DNA of 64,000 bases from Paenibacillus sp. Soil522 (GTDB lineage: Bacteria > Bacillota > Bacilli > Paenibacillales > Paenibacillaceae). The stretch is taken from assembly GCF_001428245.1 (NCBI RefSeq), contig NZ_LMRV01000088.1, positions 62,710-126,709 of the forward strand. The letters are read 5' to 3'. Within the stretch, counting starts at the first letter, position 1, and each line of letters starts with the position of its first letter. Below, in pieces: positions 25,711 to 34,111 of this stretch. Both the position numbers and the translations under genes were made by a program. The notes beneath the pieces are model-generated. The model saw nothing but the letters and a program-made list of their open reading frames with translations, made no database searches and was not told the DNA's origin.

Positions 25711-26697
25711 ATGGACACAGGCACACATCTAGTCATGGGCATTGGGCTTGCCGGACTTGCAGCAATCGATCCCGTTGTTGCAGCAGATCCAGCGATTCAA
25801 ACCGCCGTCCTGCTCGGCACCGTAGCCGGATCGGAAGCGCCCGATTTGGACGGGCTTCTTCGTTTAAAGGGAAATGCGGTTTATATTCGCAACCATCGCG
25901 GCATTTCTCATTCCTTGCCCGCTATCGCCATTTGGACGGTGCTGATTACCGGTATTCTCCAATTGATTTACCGCGGCAGCCTGCCGTGGCTGCATATCGG
26001 GGGATGGGTGCTGCTCGCCGTCTGCATTCATGTATTCACCGACTTATTTAATACCTACGGCACACAGGCAATGCGGCCCTTTACGGAAAAATGGATATCA
26101 TGGAATATTATCCATATATTCGATCCGATCATTTTCACGGTGCATATCATTGCTATTTTACTGTGGGCAGGCGGCTTCGTAAATCCTGCATTATTATTTC
26201 CGATTATGTACCTGTTTCTAATCATTTACTTTGTATGGCGAACTTTGACAGCCAGAAGCACCCTTCAAAAAATAAAGAAGCTCGATAGTGAGCATCACGA
26301 GGGCGATTTCTACATTGCCATCCCGACCATCTCATTAACGATTTGGAACGTAGTCAAGCAGATGAAAAATGGCGGTTTCGTCATCGGCAATCTGCGCAAT
26401 AATCATCTGCAGTGGCTTGATCGTGTGCAGTGCTCCGATCATCCGGCAGTCGAAAAATCAAAGAATGATCCGGCTATAAGCTCCTTTTTATATTTCACGA
26501 GCTTCGCCTGCGCAGATGTCCGCGAGCATAAATGGGGATACGAGGTAAGATGGTGCGACATCCGGTATCGCCATCGCAAGCAATATCCGTTCGTCGGCGT
26601 ACTGCTAATGAATAAAAATTTTGAAACGGTTGGCTCCTATGTAGGCTGGCTCAGCGATGAGCGCTTAATGAAAAGATTGCGTATGGATACTTATTGA
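25711..26697 (+). CDS. membrane-bound metal-dependent hydrolase (YfhP/YdjM family)
   Basis: 328 residues. About four to five membrane helices fill residues 1-190. Conserved YdjM-type motifs are MDTGTHLVMGIGLAG at the start, GSEAPDLDGLL (about 48) and RNHRGISHS (about 62-70), whose His/Asp residues likely hold a metal. A soluble C-terminal domain of about 120 residues follows. The ribosome site TTAGGAGG is strong. The B. subtilis relative YfhP is regulatory, acting on a neighbouring gene, but its chemistry is not known. Confidence 0.82.
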   Translation: MDTGTHLVMGIGLAGLAAIDPVVAADPAIQTAVLLGTVAGSEAPDLDGLLRLKGNAVYIRNHRGISHSLPAIAIWTVLITGILQLIYRGSLPWLHIGGWVLLAVCIHVFTDLFNTYGTQAMRPFTEKWISWNIIHIFDPIIFTVHIIAILLWAGGFVNPALLFPIMYLFLIIYFVWRTLTARSTLQKIKKLDSEHHEGDFYIAIPTISLTIWNVVKQMKNGGFVIGNLRNNHLQWLDRVQCSDHPAVEKSKNDPAISSFLYFTSFACADVREHKWGYEVRWCDIRYRHRKQYPFVGVLLMNKNFETVGSYVGWLSDERLMKRLRMDTY

Positions 26698-26706
26698 TAT
26701 TGACGC

Positions 26707-26750
26707 CAGAAAGCCCTTTACCGCACAATAAAAAGGGCTTTCTTTTTTTT
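26707..26750 (+). terminator. rho-independent terminator of the YfhP-like gene
   Basis: Arms AGAAAGCCCTTT and AAAGGGCTTTCT with an 11-base loop and a run of eight T. Confidence 0.92.
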
Positions 26751-26811
26751 GTACAAAATAGAACAGCCCTGTCCATAAGCCATATGTTAAAATAGAGCTT
26801 GCAACAGCAAA

Positions 26812-26838
26812 GAAGCCCAAGGAAAACCTCGGGCTTCC
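26812..26838 (-). terminator. terminator behind the SASP gene
   Basis: Minus-strand stem GAAGCCCGAGG / CCTTGGGCTTC followed by TTTGCTG. The T-run is short, but the position, 26 bases after the stop, is typical. Confidence 0.7.
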
Positions 26839-26863
26839 ATTCATCAATGAGTATTAGAAACGT

Positions 26864-27088
26864 TTAACGGGAGCCGCCAGAAAGCTGTTGTTCAGCAATT
26901 TGGACTAGCTTTTTTGTAATGTAACCACCAAGGGAGCCTGCATCACGAGTCGAAACATTACCGTAATAGCCATCTTGAGGAATTTGCACGCCTAGCTCTT
27001 GTGCTGCCTCAAGTTTCATTTGTTGTAGTGCTTGGTTCGCTTGCGGAACAACCAGTTGACCACTTCTGCTGCTGTTTCTGCCTGCCAT
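26864..27088 (-). CDS. alpha/beta-type small acid-soluble spore protein
   Basis: 74 residues with both SASP signatures: KLEAAQELG (GPR protease cleavage region, about 25-33) and SLGGYITKKLVQIAEQ (DNA-binding helix, about 52-66). It saturates spore DNA and protects it from UV and heat, then supplies amino acids at germination. The ribosome site AAAGGAG is strong and a good sigma-G promoter lies at 27145-27173, consistent with forespore expression. Confidence 0.95.
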   Translation of the reverse strand: MAGRNSSRSGQLVVPQANQALQQMKLEAAQELGVQIPQDGYYGNVSTRDAGSLGGYITKKLVQIAEQQLSGGSR

Positions 27089-27144
27089 AATGTAATTCTC
27101 CTTTCGTCCTCTGCACTAAGATGTGTGTTGCAAGCTTGCAAGCT

Positions 27145-27173
27145 TATTATGTGCACCATTAAGGAATCTATGC
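27145..27173 (-). promoter_or_regulatory. sigma-G promoter of the SASP gene
   Basis: On the minus strand GCATA (27173-27169), 17 bases, then CATAATA (27151-27145). This agrees closely with the forespore sigma-G consensus and lies about 57 bases before the SASP start. Confidence 0.7.
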
Positions 27174-27220
27174 TTCGTTCAATAAAAAATATTGACTTTT
27201 TGTGAAGGAGAAAAAACACC

Positions 27221-27397
27221 ATGTCTAAACCGCTTTCGTTATTCTTTTCTGTGCTTGCCATCGTATTTATGAGCGCGATGTCTGTCTCCATTAGCTATAG
27301 TGGCTGGCTCGTATTATTGTTTGGTTTATTGAGTCTTTTCACTATCGGAGCCGGCTTTATCGTGAAAGCCCGCTTACGTAGAAAAAAACAGGGCTGA
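27221..27397 (+). CDS. small two-helix membrane protein (possibly DUF5325/YlaF-like)
   Basis: 58 residues starting at an ATG ten bases after GAAGGAG. Two hydrophobic helices (about 6-24 and 29-47) end in a basic tail, ARLRRKKQG, giving an inside-positive C-terminus. Length and layout resemble DUF5325 (YlaF) proteins of Bacillales, but this is not certain. It is divergent from the SASP gene and converges on trpS with a shared terminator. Confidence 0.6.
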   Translation: MSKPLSLFFSVLAIVFMSAMSVSISYSGWLVLLFGLLSLFTIGAGFIVKARLRRKKQG

Positions 27398-27414
27398 CGC
27401 GAGGCGTCAGCCTT
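27384..27414 (-). terminator. terminator of trpS (shared hairpin)
   Basis: Arms GGCTGACGC (27392-27400) and GCGTCAGCC (27404-27412). Read on the minus strand, CTGTTTTTTTC follows, fitting a terminator for trpS. The plus-strand side has only TT. Confidence 0.85.
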
Positions 27415-27431
27415 GTAGCTGTTATAAACGT

Positions 27432-28421
27432 TTAGCCGCGAGGCGGAAGAAAGCCCATAAGTTCTTTCACTTCAGCAAGGGTACGGTCAGCGATAACGGA
27501 AGCGCGCTCAGCCCCTTGCTTTAAAATGTGATGAATTTCGCCTGAGCTGCGGATTTCGTTATATCTCGCTTGCAGCGGTTCAATGACCGAAACAACATGC
27601 TCCGCAAGCTCCTTCTTAAATGGTCCATAACCTTGACTCTCATAGCGGACCTCGATCTCTTCAATACTCATATTCGCGCAGTGAGAATAGATACTGATCA
27701 GGTTGCTGATTTCAGGCTTGTTAGCCGGATCATATTTAACTTCGCGGCCGGAATCAGTCGTCGCTCTGCTAATTTTTTTGCGGATGACATCCGGTGAATC
27801 AAGCAACGCAATAAAGCTGCCGACGTTCGGATTGCTTTTGCTCATTTTTTTGCTTGCGTCGTCGAGTGACATAATTCTGGCGCCTACTTTCGGAATATAA
27901 GGCTCCGGGATCGTAAAATATTTTCCGAACCTTGTATTGAAACGATGCGCCAAATCACGTGTTAGCTCCAGATGCTGCTTTTGATCATCGCCAACAGGCA
28001 CGAGATCAGCGTTGTATACCAAGATATCGGCAGCCATGAGCGTGGGATAGACGAATAAGCCGGCGCCAACCGAATCTTTGCCCGCCGATTTATCTTTAAA
28101 CTGCGTCATTCTCTCCAGCTCGCCCATGTTGGCGAGCGTCGTAAACAACCATCCCAGCTCAGCATGCGCACGCACGTGGGATTGGACGAATACGTTCGCT
28201 TTGAGCGGATCGATTCCTGCGGCTATAAACAATGCGGCTACCGCCTCCGTTTGCTCTCTCAGCGCAGCTGGATCCTGCGGCACCGAAATGGCATGCAAGT
28301 CGACAACCATAAAAAAACATTCCTCTGTATGCTGCAGCTTTACGAAGTTTTGCATGGCTCCGATATAATTTCCGAGTGTAAGCTGGCCGCTTGGCTGAAT
28401 GCCGGAAAGCACTTTTTTCAT
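27432..28421 (-). CDS. trpS: tryptophanyl-tRNA synthetase TrpS
   Basis: 329 residues, normal length, from the ATG at 28421; the open frame runs upstream through the T-box leader. Class I synthetase motifs are present: PSGQLTLGNYIG (HIGH equivalent, about 10-21) and KMSKS (about 193-197). The tRNA- and Trp-binding stretch VGDDQKQHLELTRD is present. It charges tRNA-Trp in the cytoplasm. Expression is governed by the Trp-specific T-box in the 5' leader at 28447-28736. Confidence 0.96.
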   Translation of the reverse strand: MKKVLSGIQPSGQLTLGNYIGAMQNFVKLQHTEECFFMVVDLHAISVPQDPAALREQTEAVAALFIAAGIDPLKANVFVQSHVRAHAELGWLFTTLANMGELERMTQFKDKSAGKDSVGAGLFVYPTLMAADILVYNADLVPVGDDQKQHLELTRDLAHRFNTRFGKYFTIPEPYIPKVGARIMSLDDASKKMSKSNPNVGSFIALLDSPDVIRKKISRATTDSGREVKYDPANKPEISNLISIYSHCANMSIEEIEVRYESQGYGPFKKELAEHVVSVIEPLQARYNEIRSSGEIHHILKQGAERASVIADRTLAEVKELMGFLPPRG

Positions 28422-28446
28422 TCCACTTCTACCCCATTTCATTCGA

Positions 28447-28736
28447 GTATAAAAAAACGCAAAAAATCCCCCGCCGCAAGGGACGAGGGACCGTGGTGCC
28501 ACCCTAATTCGCTTATGGTACGCTTTTTTTATAAGAACTAAGCGCATAAAAATCCCATAAGCCTTGTTGCTCCATAACGGGGAGCTTCCGTACAAACATC
28601 TTCAGCAGCTGCTGCTGCCAGTTTCCGTTCATAGGCTCCGGGGCCCATTCAGCATCGACGCTTGCACCGGTTCGCAGCAACCACCGGCTCTCTGCACGCA
28701 ATTCAATCGAGCTTACTTATTCCCATCATTGCATTT
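28447..28736 (-). promoter_or_regulatory. Trp-specific T-box riboswitch leader of trpS
   Basis: The minus-strand leader holds the hallmark T-box AGGGTGGCACCACGG (28505-28491). Next come a GC-rich stem and a run of T (about 28490-28447) that form the terminator. About 150 bases upstream, in Stem I, the specifier loop reads GAATGGGCC, placing TGG (Trp) as the specifier codon. Uncharged tRNA-Trp should pair with the specifier and the T-box and allow read-through into trpS. Confidence 0.92.
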
Positions 28737-28742
28737 AAAACG

Positions 28743-28770
28743 ATTATACATGTGTAGACGGTAAAGTCAA
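28743..28770 (-). promoter_or_regulatory. sigma-A promoter of the trpS T-box leader
   Basis: Minus strand TTGACT (28770-28765), 16-base spacer, TATAAT (28748-28743). Transcription would start just ahead of Stem I of the T-box. Confidence 0.8.
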
Positions 28771-28789
28771 GCGTAAGAAAGTTGTCCTA

Positions 28790-28838
28790 TTGTAAGAAGT
28801 TCAAGCATAAGCTATACTGTTAATCGTAATTCTTACAA
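28790..28838 (+). promoter_or_regulatory. promoter with Zur-like box upstream of the ycgR-ycgQ pair
   Basis: TTGTAA (28790-28795), 17 bases, TATACT (28813-28818). The sequence TCGTAATTCTTACAA (28824-28838) lies at the expected start point and matches the Bacillus Zur operator TCGTAATNATTACGA at 12 of 14 defined positions. That position would give zinc-dependent repression. The call is pattern-based. Confidence 0.5.
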
Positions 28839-28856
28839 AAAGAAAGGAATTTCATC

Positions 28857-29876
28857 ATGCCGAAATTTTTTTTCCGCTTTGGCACTCCGCTGCTCGGAGC
28901 TTGCTGCCTCATCATGCTCGCACTTATTGTTACGAATCGAGAATTGCCCGTACATATTTTTAACGCTGCCAATCTGCAATCCTTCAAAATATTGTTTATA
29001 AGCATTATATTAGAAGCTTTTCCGTTTATACTGCTTGGCGTGTTGTTCTCTGCTTTGCTGCAAGTATTCGTCACCGATGAGCTCATTCGTAAATTCACGC
29101 CTAAAAACCCGGTCGGCGGAGTCCTTTTTGGCGCATTGCTTGGCCTGCTGTTCCCGTTATGCGAATGTGGAATGATTCCGGTCGTACGGCGTTTAATCCG
29201 TAAAGGCATGCCTGCCTATATCGGAATCGTATACCTTTTGGCCGGCCCCATCGTGAACCCGATCGTTTATGCGTCAACGTTCACCGCCTTTCGCACAACT
29301 CCTGAAATGGCCTATTCTCGAATGGGACTAGCCTTTGCCGTATCAGTTGTCGTCGGCTTGCTGCTATATAAATTTATGCGAAGCAACCCGCTTAAGGTGA
29401 CTCCGGCATTGAATATCGTGCATCACGGCCATACTCATACCCATGATCATGGCGCTAACGGCAATGGGTTCCGTGGCAGAATCTCCTCGATTTTATCGCA
29501 TGCTTCCGATGAGTTTTTTGAAATGGGAAAATATTTGATTTTCGGCGCTTTTTTAACCGCTGTTATTCAGACGGTTATTGAGCGCAGCACGCTTACTTCT
29601 TTTGCCGATCAGCCTTTTTTCTCGTATATATTCATGATGGCCTTTGCCTTTATTCTGTCGATTTGCTCCACTTCGGACGCGTTCATCGCTTCATCGTTCA
29701 ACGGCGTGTTCGATTTCGGACCGCTGCTTGCCTTTCTTGTATTTGGGCCTATGGTCGATCTAAAAAACACGCTTATGCTGCTCACGACATTCCGCGTTAA
29801 GTTTGTATTCACACTCATTGCTTTAACCGCAGTACTGACCATTATCGGAGCTTGGATAACGGAGGTAATACGATGA
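28857..29876 (+). CDS. ycgR: permease, DUF318/UPF0718 family (YcgR-like)
   Basis: 339 residues with about eight membrane helices. The family motif CECGMIPVVRRLIRKGMP (about 101-118) is complete. A cytoplasmic loop near residue 180-198 contains a His cluster (HHGHTHTHDHG), suggesting metal handling. An AGAAAGGAA ribosome site precedes the ATG. The stop overlaps the start of the next gene (ATGA), the conserved YcgR-YcgQ pair. A Zur-like box sits in the promoter. Transport substrate is unproven; zinc or another metal is inferred. Confidence 0.8.
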   Translation: MPKFFFRFGTPLLGACCLIMLALIVTNRELPVHIFNAANLQSFKILFISIILEAFPFILLGVLFSALLQVFVTDELIRKFTPKNPVGGVLFGALLGLLFPLCECGMIPVVRRLIRKGMPAYIGIVYLLAGPIVNPIVYASTFTAFRTTPEMAYSRMGLAFAVSVVVGLLLYKFMRSNPLKVTPALNIVHHGHTHTHDHGANGNGFRGRISSILSHASDEFFEMGKYLIFGAFLTAVIQTVIERSTLTSFADQPFFSYIFMMAFAFILSICSTSDAFIASSFNGVFDFGPLLAFLVFGPMVDLKNTLMLLTTFRVKFVFTLIALTAVLTIIGAWITEVIR

Positions 29877-30784
29877 CACATCACCTGATACGAGCCGCTA
29901 TATTGACGGGCTTTGCCATGTTAATCGTCTATTTGGACCGCACTGGCGAAATGATCCTGTACATCGCTCCGAGAATGGAGCTGTACGTGAAGCTTTCGGC
30001 GATCGGGCTCTACGCAGCAGCTATTTACCAAGTATATGCAGCTCTTCAGAAGCGAATGGGCAACCAAGCACCGGACTGTGATTGCGAACACGAGCCTTCT
30101 CCGTCTGTTTTCAAAAATATTGTAATTTACGGGTTGTTTGTATTTCCATTGCTGCTCGGGTTTCTCCTTCCAACCGGGACGCTTGGCAGCGCGCTTGCAG
30201 CAAAAAAAGGGATAAGCCTTTCGGGCAGCGCTGGTGTTGAACGGTCAATATCTCAAAGCTCGACTGCGCCTCACATCACCGATTCATCATCGGCCCCGCC
30301 GCCTTCAAATCAAGGGGAACAGGCTTCAGGCAGCTCAATAGATACCTTGTTTCCTTATGATGAATATACGGAAGCGCATGCCGCTTACGGAAAGAAGCTT
30401 TATACGCAAGGACTCATCTCCGTACCGGAGAAGCAATTCATTGAAACGTTAACGACGCTTGATCTTTACCGGGAAGCTTTCATAGGCAAAGAAGTTGAAA
30501 TTACGGGCTTTGTTTACCGTGAGGAGGACATGGGCAAGGAACGCTTTGCCGTCAGCCGATTTGCCATGAACTGTTGTTCTGCTGACGCTTTGCCCTATGG
30601 ACTAATGATTATTTGGCCTAAAGCTATGGATTACGCGGACGATGAATGGATAACTGTGAAGGGAACCCTGACTACCTCAACTTATCTGGATAATGAAATT
30701 CTAACTTTGGAGGCCGTCAAGCTGGAGCGAATCAAGGCGCCTGAATCACCGTATGTATATCCTGATCTGGATTTTGGACTTTAA
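29873..30784 (+). CDS. ycgQ: TIGR03943 family protein (YcgQ-like)
   Basis: 303 residues from the ATG at 29873, which has GGAGGT six bases upstream; an in-frame ATG at 29852 lacks this. It has two N-terminal helices, a third near residue 88, a Ser/Pro-rich linker (about 115-155) and a soluble C-terminal domain of the TIGR03943 family (ITGFVYRE, RFAVSRFAMNCCSADALPYG). The paired cysteines NCCSAD could bind metal. Coupled to ycgR by a four-base overlap and followed by a strong terminator. The two probably form one membrane complex. Confidence 0.8.
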   Translation: MTHHLIRAAILTGFAMLIVYLDRTGEMILYIAPRMELYVKLSAIGLYAAAIYQVYAALQKRMGNQAPDCDCEHEPSPSVFKNIVIYGLFVFPLLLGFLLPTGTLGSALAAKKGISLSGSAGVERSISQSSTAPHITDSSSAPPPSNQGEQASGSSIDTLFPYDEYTEAHAAYGKKLYTQGLISVPEKQFIETLTTLDLYREAFIGKEVEITGFVYREEDMGKERFAVSRFAMNCCSADALPYGLMIIWPKAMDYADDEWITVKGTLTTSTYLDNEILTLEAVKLERIKAPESPYVYPDLDFGL

Positions 30785-30785
30785 G

Positions 30786-30819
30786 AAAACGAGCTGACGG
30801 TCGCCGTCAGCTCGTTTTT
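30786..30819 (+). terminator. bidirectional terminator after ycgQ
   Basis: Fifteen-base arms AAAACGAGCTGACGG and CCGTCAGCTCGTTTT around a three-base loop, with T on the plus side and A-run (T on minus) upstream. It serves ycgQ and the convergent 134-residue gene. Confidence 0.92.
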
Positions 30820-30824
30820 GATTA

Positions 30825-31229
30825 TTATTGTGAATCCCATAAATCATTTTTTTTAGGATAGTAGCGTAAATTCCAGTTGGCCATATTGTAGTTAGATTCG
30901 AATAGTATACTTGCTGACCATGAGTTTGCACTTGGGCGAACGGAGAAATCGTACAAAATTTCGCCATGCGTCCATTCCCTTCTGTACCTGAGCGATTCGA
31001 TCGCCATTTTTTTGAATGCTTGCACCTGCGCTGCGGTCAGCCCTTTATCCCCGTTCTCAAACTGCCCATTTTTGCTCTCGATCGGATGATGCCTGACGCC
31101 AAATTTCCCCACCGCATTATTCCGAATATGAATCAATACCGTACCTGCAGTTGCATTAGTCAGCTCACCCTCGAGCTGGCGAAACACAAATTCTACTTGA
31201 CGTGCGAGTGAAACCGAATCCGTTTGCAT
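30825..31229 (-). CDS. hypothetical protein
   Basis: 134 residues, soluble, with a strong AAAGGAGG ribosome site nine bases upstream. Composition is mixed alpha/beta, with a Trp- and Tyr-rich C-terminal third (WTHGEILYDF, NWNLRYYPKKNDLWD). No family is recognised. It stands alone, convergent to ycgQ, with an AT-rich 0.5-kb gap upstream. The ribosome site and codon pattern support a real gene. Confidence 0.6.
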   Translation of the reverse strand: MQTDSVSLARQVEFVFRQLEGELTNATAGTVLIHIRNNAVGKFGVRHHPIESKNGQFENGDKGLTAAQVQAFKKMAIESLRYRREWTHGEILYDFSVRPSANSWSASILFESNYNMANWNLRYYPKKNDLWDSQ

Positions 31230-31747
31230 ACATTTTATCCTCCTTTATGATTTATTAGGTATGAGTTTCCATTTAGGTCTCACCGCATATTATATAGTTC
31301 ATTTCTATCATTTTCAATATATAATTCAACATATTTTTTCATTTTTCGATTTATTTTGAGTACATTAATTTTTTTAATCCCTAATTTATACATATTTAAA
31401 TAAGACTAATGATTATTATTCAGAAATTAAATGAATCTTCCGAACTAGAAGCTGCCAATCAGTATTGAATCTCGTCGCCTGCACCTTCTATATTGATCCT
31501 TTCTACTCATGTTCAGGAAATTTGAACCACCCCATACTTTATGGAAGTAAGTCCATAAAAAACATTCCAATTACCGATAATGGTATCATTTTCTAATTAT
31601 TGTTACACCGAAAACATATTTAGTATTTTCCGAAATGCCGCTTGCGGTCGTATTTTTTATATTTATTTTTTGTGAATCGACAATTATAGACCAATTTCGA
31701 GACGAGTGCTATAATATGGATAATCTATTAAAAGGAGCGCTTACATA
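31230..31747. other. AT-rich intergenic region before the chemoreceptor gene
   Basis: About 520 bases with no credible ORF. It holds the promoter of the minus-strand 134-residue gene, an inverted repeat TTTATGGA/TCCATAAA (31538-31559), and the promoter of the chemoreceptor. Base composition is clearly more AT-rich than neighbouring genes. Confidence 0.6.
31687..31715 (+). promoter_or_regulatory. candidate promoter of the chemoreceptor gene
   Basis: TAGACC (31687-31692), 17 bases, TATAAT (31710-31715). The -10 is perfect, the -35 weak. No clear sigma-D motif is seen, although motility genes often use it. Confidence 0.5.
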
Positions 31748-33013
31748 ATGATCCAATGGTACTATTCGCTTTCTGTGCGCAACAAACTGCTTATTACGTC
31801 TTACCTTAATTTAGCGGTGTTTGCCCTCATTATGCTTCTCATTTTATCGGTATCAGGCGGCTCACTCATTGCTGGCATTATCGTTATAATCATTATGGCA
31901 ATCGTGACATTCCCGCTTATTTCCTTCATTGAAAAATCGATCAACAATTCCTTCGATGAAATTAAGGGAACTGCACTACGAATTTCCAAAGGCGACTTCA
32001 CTCAAAAAATCGACACCCATTCCTCATCCGCATTAGGCGAGCTTGGACATTCCTTTAACAGCATGATCGATAAGCTTCGCGACATCCTTACGGAAACGAC
32101 TAACATCATCCGTCACGTGTCCGATACGAGTCACAGCATTTTCGATAAAAATAATAATATTCAAATCGCGATGCAGCAGGTTGCCGCTTCCGCCAACGAG
32201 CTTGCAACCGGGGCAAACGAGATTTCCGAAGATGTATCGGAGATGAGCGAGTCCATTACCGAGATCGAAGAGAAGGTTTCCGACTATGCTTCGTCCACGA
32301 AAGAGATGAATACACGCTCCGAGATGACGCTGCTGCTTGTTGACAAAGGTATGAAAGCTCTTGATGTACAAGCTGATGGCATGCGCCGCAACGTTGAGGC
32401 GACCGAGAAGGTATCCGCTACGATTGAAGAGCTTGCACGGAAAGCGCAAGGCATTAGCGCCATTACGACAACGATTTCTGATTTGGCTGAACAAACCAAT
32501 CTTTTGTCCTTGAACGCCTCGATCGAGGCTGCCAGAGCAGGCGAGCACGGAAGAGGCTTCGCCGTTGTGGCATCTGAGGTTCGCAAGCTAGCCGAAGAAT
32601 CCAGCGCATCAACAAAACAAGTGTTCAACCTGGTGAAGAGCATTGACGAAGGTATCAAGCATACGATAAGCAACATGAAAACGAACGAAGAGGTTGTCAA
32701 GCTGCAAGCCGAGCACATTAAGGAATCTGAGCTGGTATTCGCGGAAATCGTCCAAAGCGTTCAATTTATTACCGAGAAAATTTTCGTTTTTTCCCAAGAA
32801 AGCGATGCCATGCTTGAGAGCGCCCGTAAAATATCCGGGGCAATTCAAAACATTTCCGCGATCACGCAGCAATCTGCTGCTGGCACCGAGCAGGTATCGG
32901 CTTCCATGAACGAGCAAATTGCATCCGTACAGGCAGTCGTTGAAGAAACCGAGCGGATGCGAACGATGGCCGCTCAGCTGCTCAGGACGATAAATGTATT
33001 TAAAATGAAATAA
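31748..33013 (+). CDS. methyl-accepting chemotaxis protein without an extracellular sensor domain
   Basis: 421 residues. Two membrane helices (about 14-36 and 40-60) are separated by only a few residues, so there is no periplasmic-type sensor. A HAMP-like segment (about 62-115) is followed by a long coiled coil and the MCP signalling tip [25 protein letters not shown] (about 252-276), intact for CheA/CheW contact. Methylation helices with Glu/Gln pairs flank the tip. It may sense membrane state or an internal cue, or act as a helper receptor. Ribosome site AAAGGAG. A terminator follows. Confidence 0.88.
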   Translation: MIQWYYSLSVRNKLLITSYLNLAVFALIMLLILSVSGGSLIAGIIVIIIMAIVTFPLISFIEKSINNSFDEIKGTALRISKGDFTQKIDTHSSSALGELGHSFNSMIDKLRDILTETTNIIRHVSDTSHSIFDKNNNIQIAMQQVAASANELATGANEISEDVSEMSESITEIEEKVSDYASSTKEMNTRSEMTLLLVDKGMKALDVQADGMRRNVEATEKVSATIEELARKAQGISAITTTISDLAEQTNLLSLNASIEAARAGEHGRGFAVVASEVRKLAEESSASTKQVFNLVKSIDEGIKHTISNMKTNEEVVKLQAEHIKESELVFAEIVQSVQFITEKIFVFSQESDAMLESARKISGAIQNISAITQQSAAGTEQVSASMNEQIASVQAVVEETERMRTMAAQLLRTINVFKMK

Positions 33014-33015
33014 TT

Positions 33016-33079
33016 AATTGAAAAAAAGACCATCATCTTCCGCATACCGAGCGGGCAGATCATGATCTTTTTTTCAATT
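33016..33079 (+). terminator. bidirectional terminator between chemoreceptor and FAH genes
   Basis: Outer arms AATTGAAAAAAAGA and TCTTTTTTTCAATT with an inner hairpin (ATCAT/ATGAT and CCGC/GCGG). The stem itself carries the A- and T-runs, so it can work in both directions. It overlaps the last codons of the FAH gene. Confidence 0.8.
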
Positions 33080-33967
33080 AGACGAGATCATCGTAACGGA
33101 TAGCTCTCCCAGCTGTTCGATTTGAACCGCAACCTTATCACCGGACTTCAAATAAACGCGTTGATCCTTAGGATATCCGATCGCTACTCCTTCAGGCGTT
33201 CCTGTTAATATAACGTCGCCAGGCACGAGCGTCATATGCCTCGATATGTAGCTAATTATCGCGCGGCATGAGAAAATCATATCTGCCGTATTTGAATGCT
33301 GCTTTTGAATGCCATTAACGCTGCATGAGATGGTCAGCTTATCCGGATCGGCCACTTCATCCGAAGTGACGATGTAGGGTCCGATTGGAGCAAACCCGTC
33401 GCAGCTTTTACCCAGCAGCCACTGTGATGTTCGGCGCTGCAAGTTTCGAGCGGATAAATCGTTCGCACAGCTATAACCGAAGACATAGTCGAGTGCTTCA
33501 GCTTCTTCAATATTTTTTGCGGTTTTCCCGATAATAATTGCCAGCTCCGCTTCGTAATCAACTTCATCACTTGTTTGAGGCAGCTCAATACAATCGCCAT
33601 GCGCACTAAGCGCATTCGCAAATTTGTTGAACAATATAGGCGAGGTCGGAATTTCTGCCTTCGTTTCCTCTGCATGCTTGCGGTAATTCAAGCCGACGCA
33701 AATAATTTTTTGCGGATTCATAACGACTGGTGCAAAGGAGAGGTTCGTTTCTTCAAGCATGTAAACGGTTTTAAAATTTTCTAAAACGGCTTTCATTACT
33801 GCTTCTAGCTGAGAAGCCGCCACTTCTCCGCCTCCTATAGCCTCTTCTATCGATTGAGGGGCAGCTAAGCCCAATTCTTGTGACGCAGCGGCAATATCGA
33901 TAATCCCTTTCTCTACCTTCATACCCAGCCTCAATTGGTTCGATTGCTTATACTGCAAAAGCTTCAT
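33074..33967 (-). CDS. fumarylacetoacetate hydrolase family protein
   Basis: 297 residues, FAH superfamily. The N-terminal ~75-residue domain precedes the catalytic domain, which opens with CVGLNYRKHAEET. The metal-binding acidic residues are in VDYEAELA (about 138-145), and the fold closes with VILTGTPEGVAIGYP. Such enzymes cleave or decarboxylate acylpyruvates and 2-keto-3-deoxy sugar acids; oxaloacetate decarboxylase or acylpyruvase activity is possible. Single gene, divergent from the deacetylase gene. Substrate cannot be assigned. Confidence 0.87.
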   Translation of the reverse strand: MKLLQYKQSNQLRLGMKVEKGIIDIAAASQELGLAAPQSIEEAIGGGEVAASQLEAVMKAVLENFKTVYMLEETNLSFAPVVMNPQKIICVGLNYRKHAEETKAEIPTSPILFNKFANALSAHGDCIELPQTSDEVDYEAELAIIIGKTAKNIEEAEALDYVFGYSCANDLSARNLQRRTSQWLLGKSCDGFAPIGPYIVTSDEVADPDKLTISCSVNGIQKQHSNTADMIFSCRAIISYISRHMTLVPGDVILTGTPEGVAIGYPKDQRVYLKSGDKVAVQIEQLGELSVTMISSN

Positions 33968-34111
33968 TCACATGCTCTCCTTTATATGGAAAATAAGATC
34001 TTCATTCATCTTAAGCCTCCCTTTTTTTATTGTAAAGCGCATGAAAGCAAAGCGTAGGGGTAAAATAGCGGCACAGCTCATTTATCATTCAATCACGGGG
34101 ACTGATGCAGC

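Noticed and set aside
31538-31559. 8-bp inverted repeat as a chemoreceptor operator
   Set aside because: It is far from the promoter at 31687 and lies in AT-rich DNA, where chance symmetry is common.
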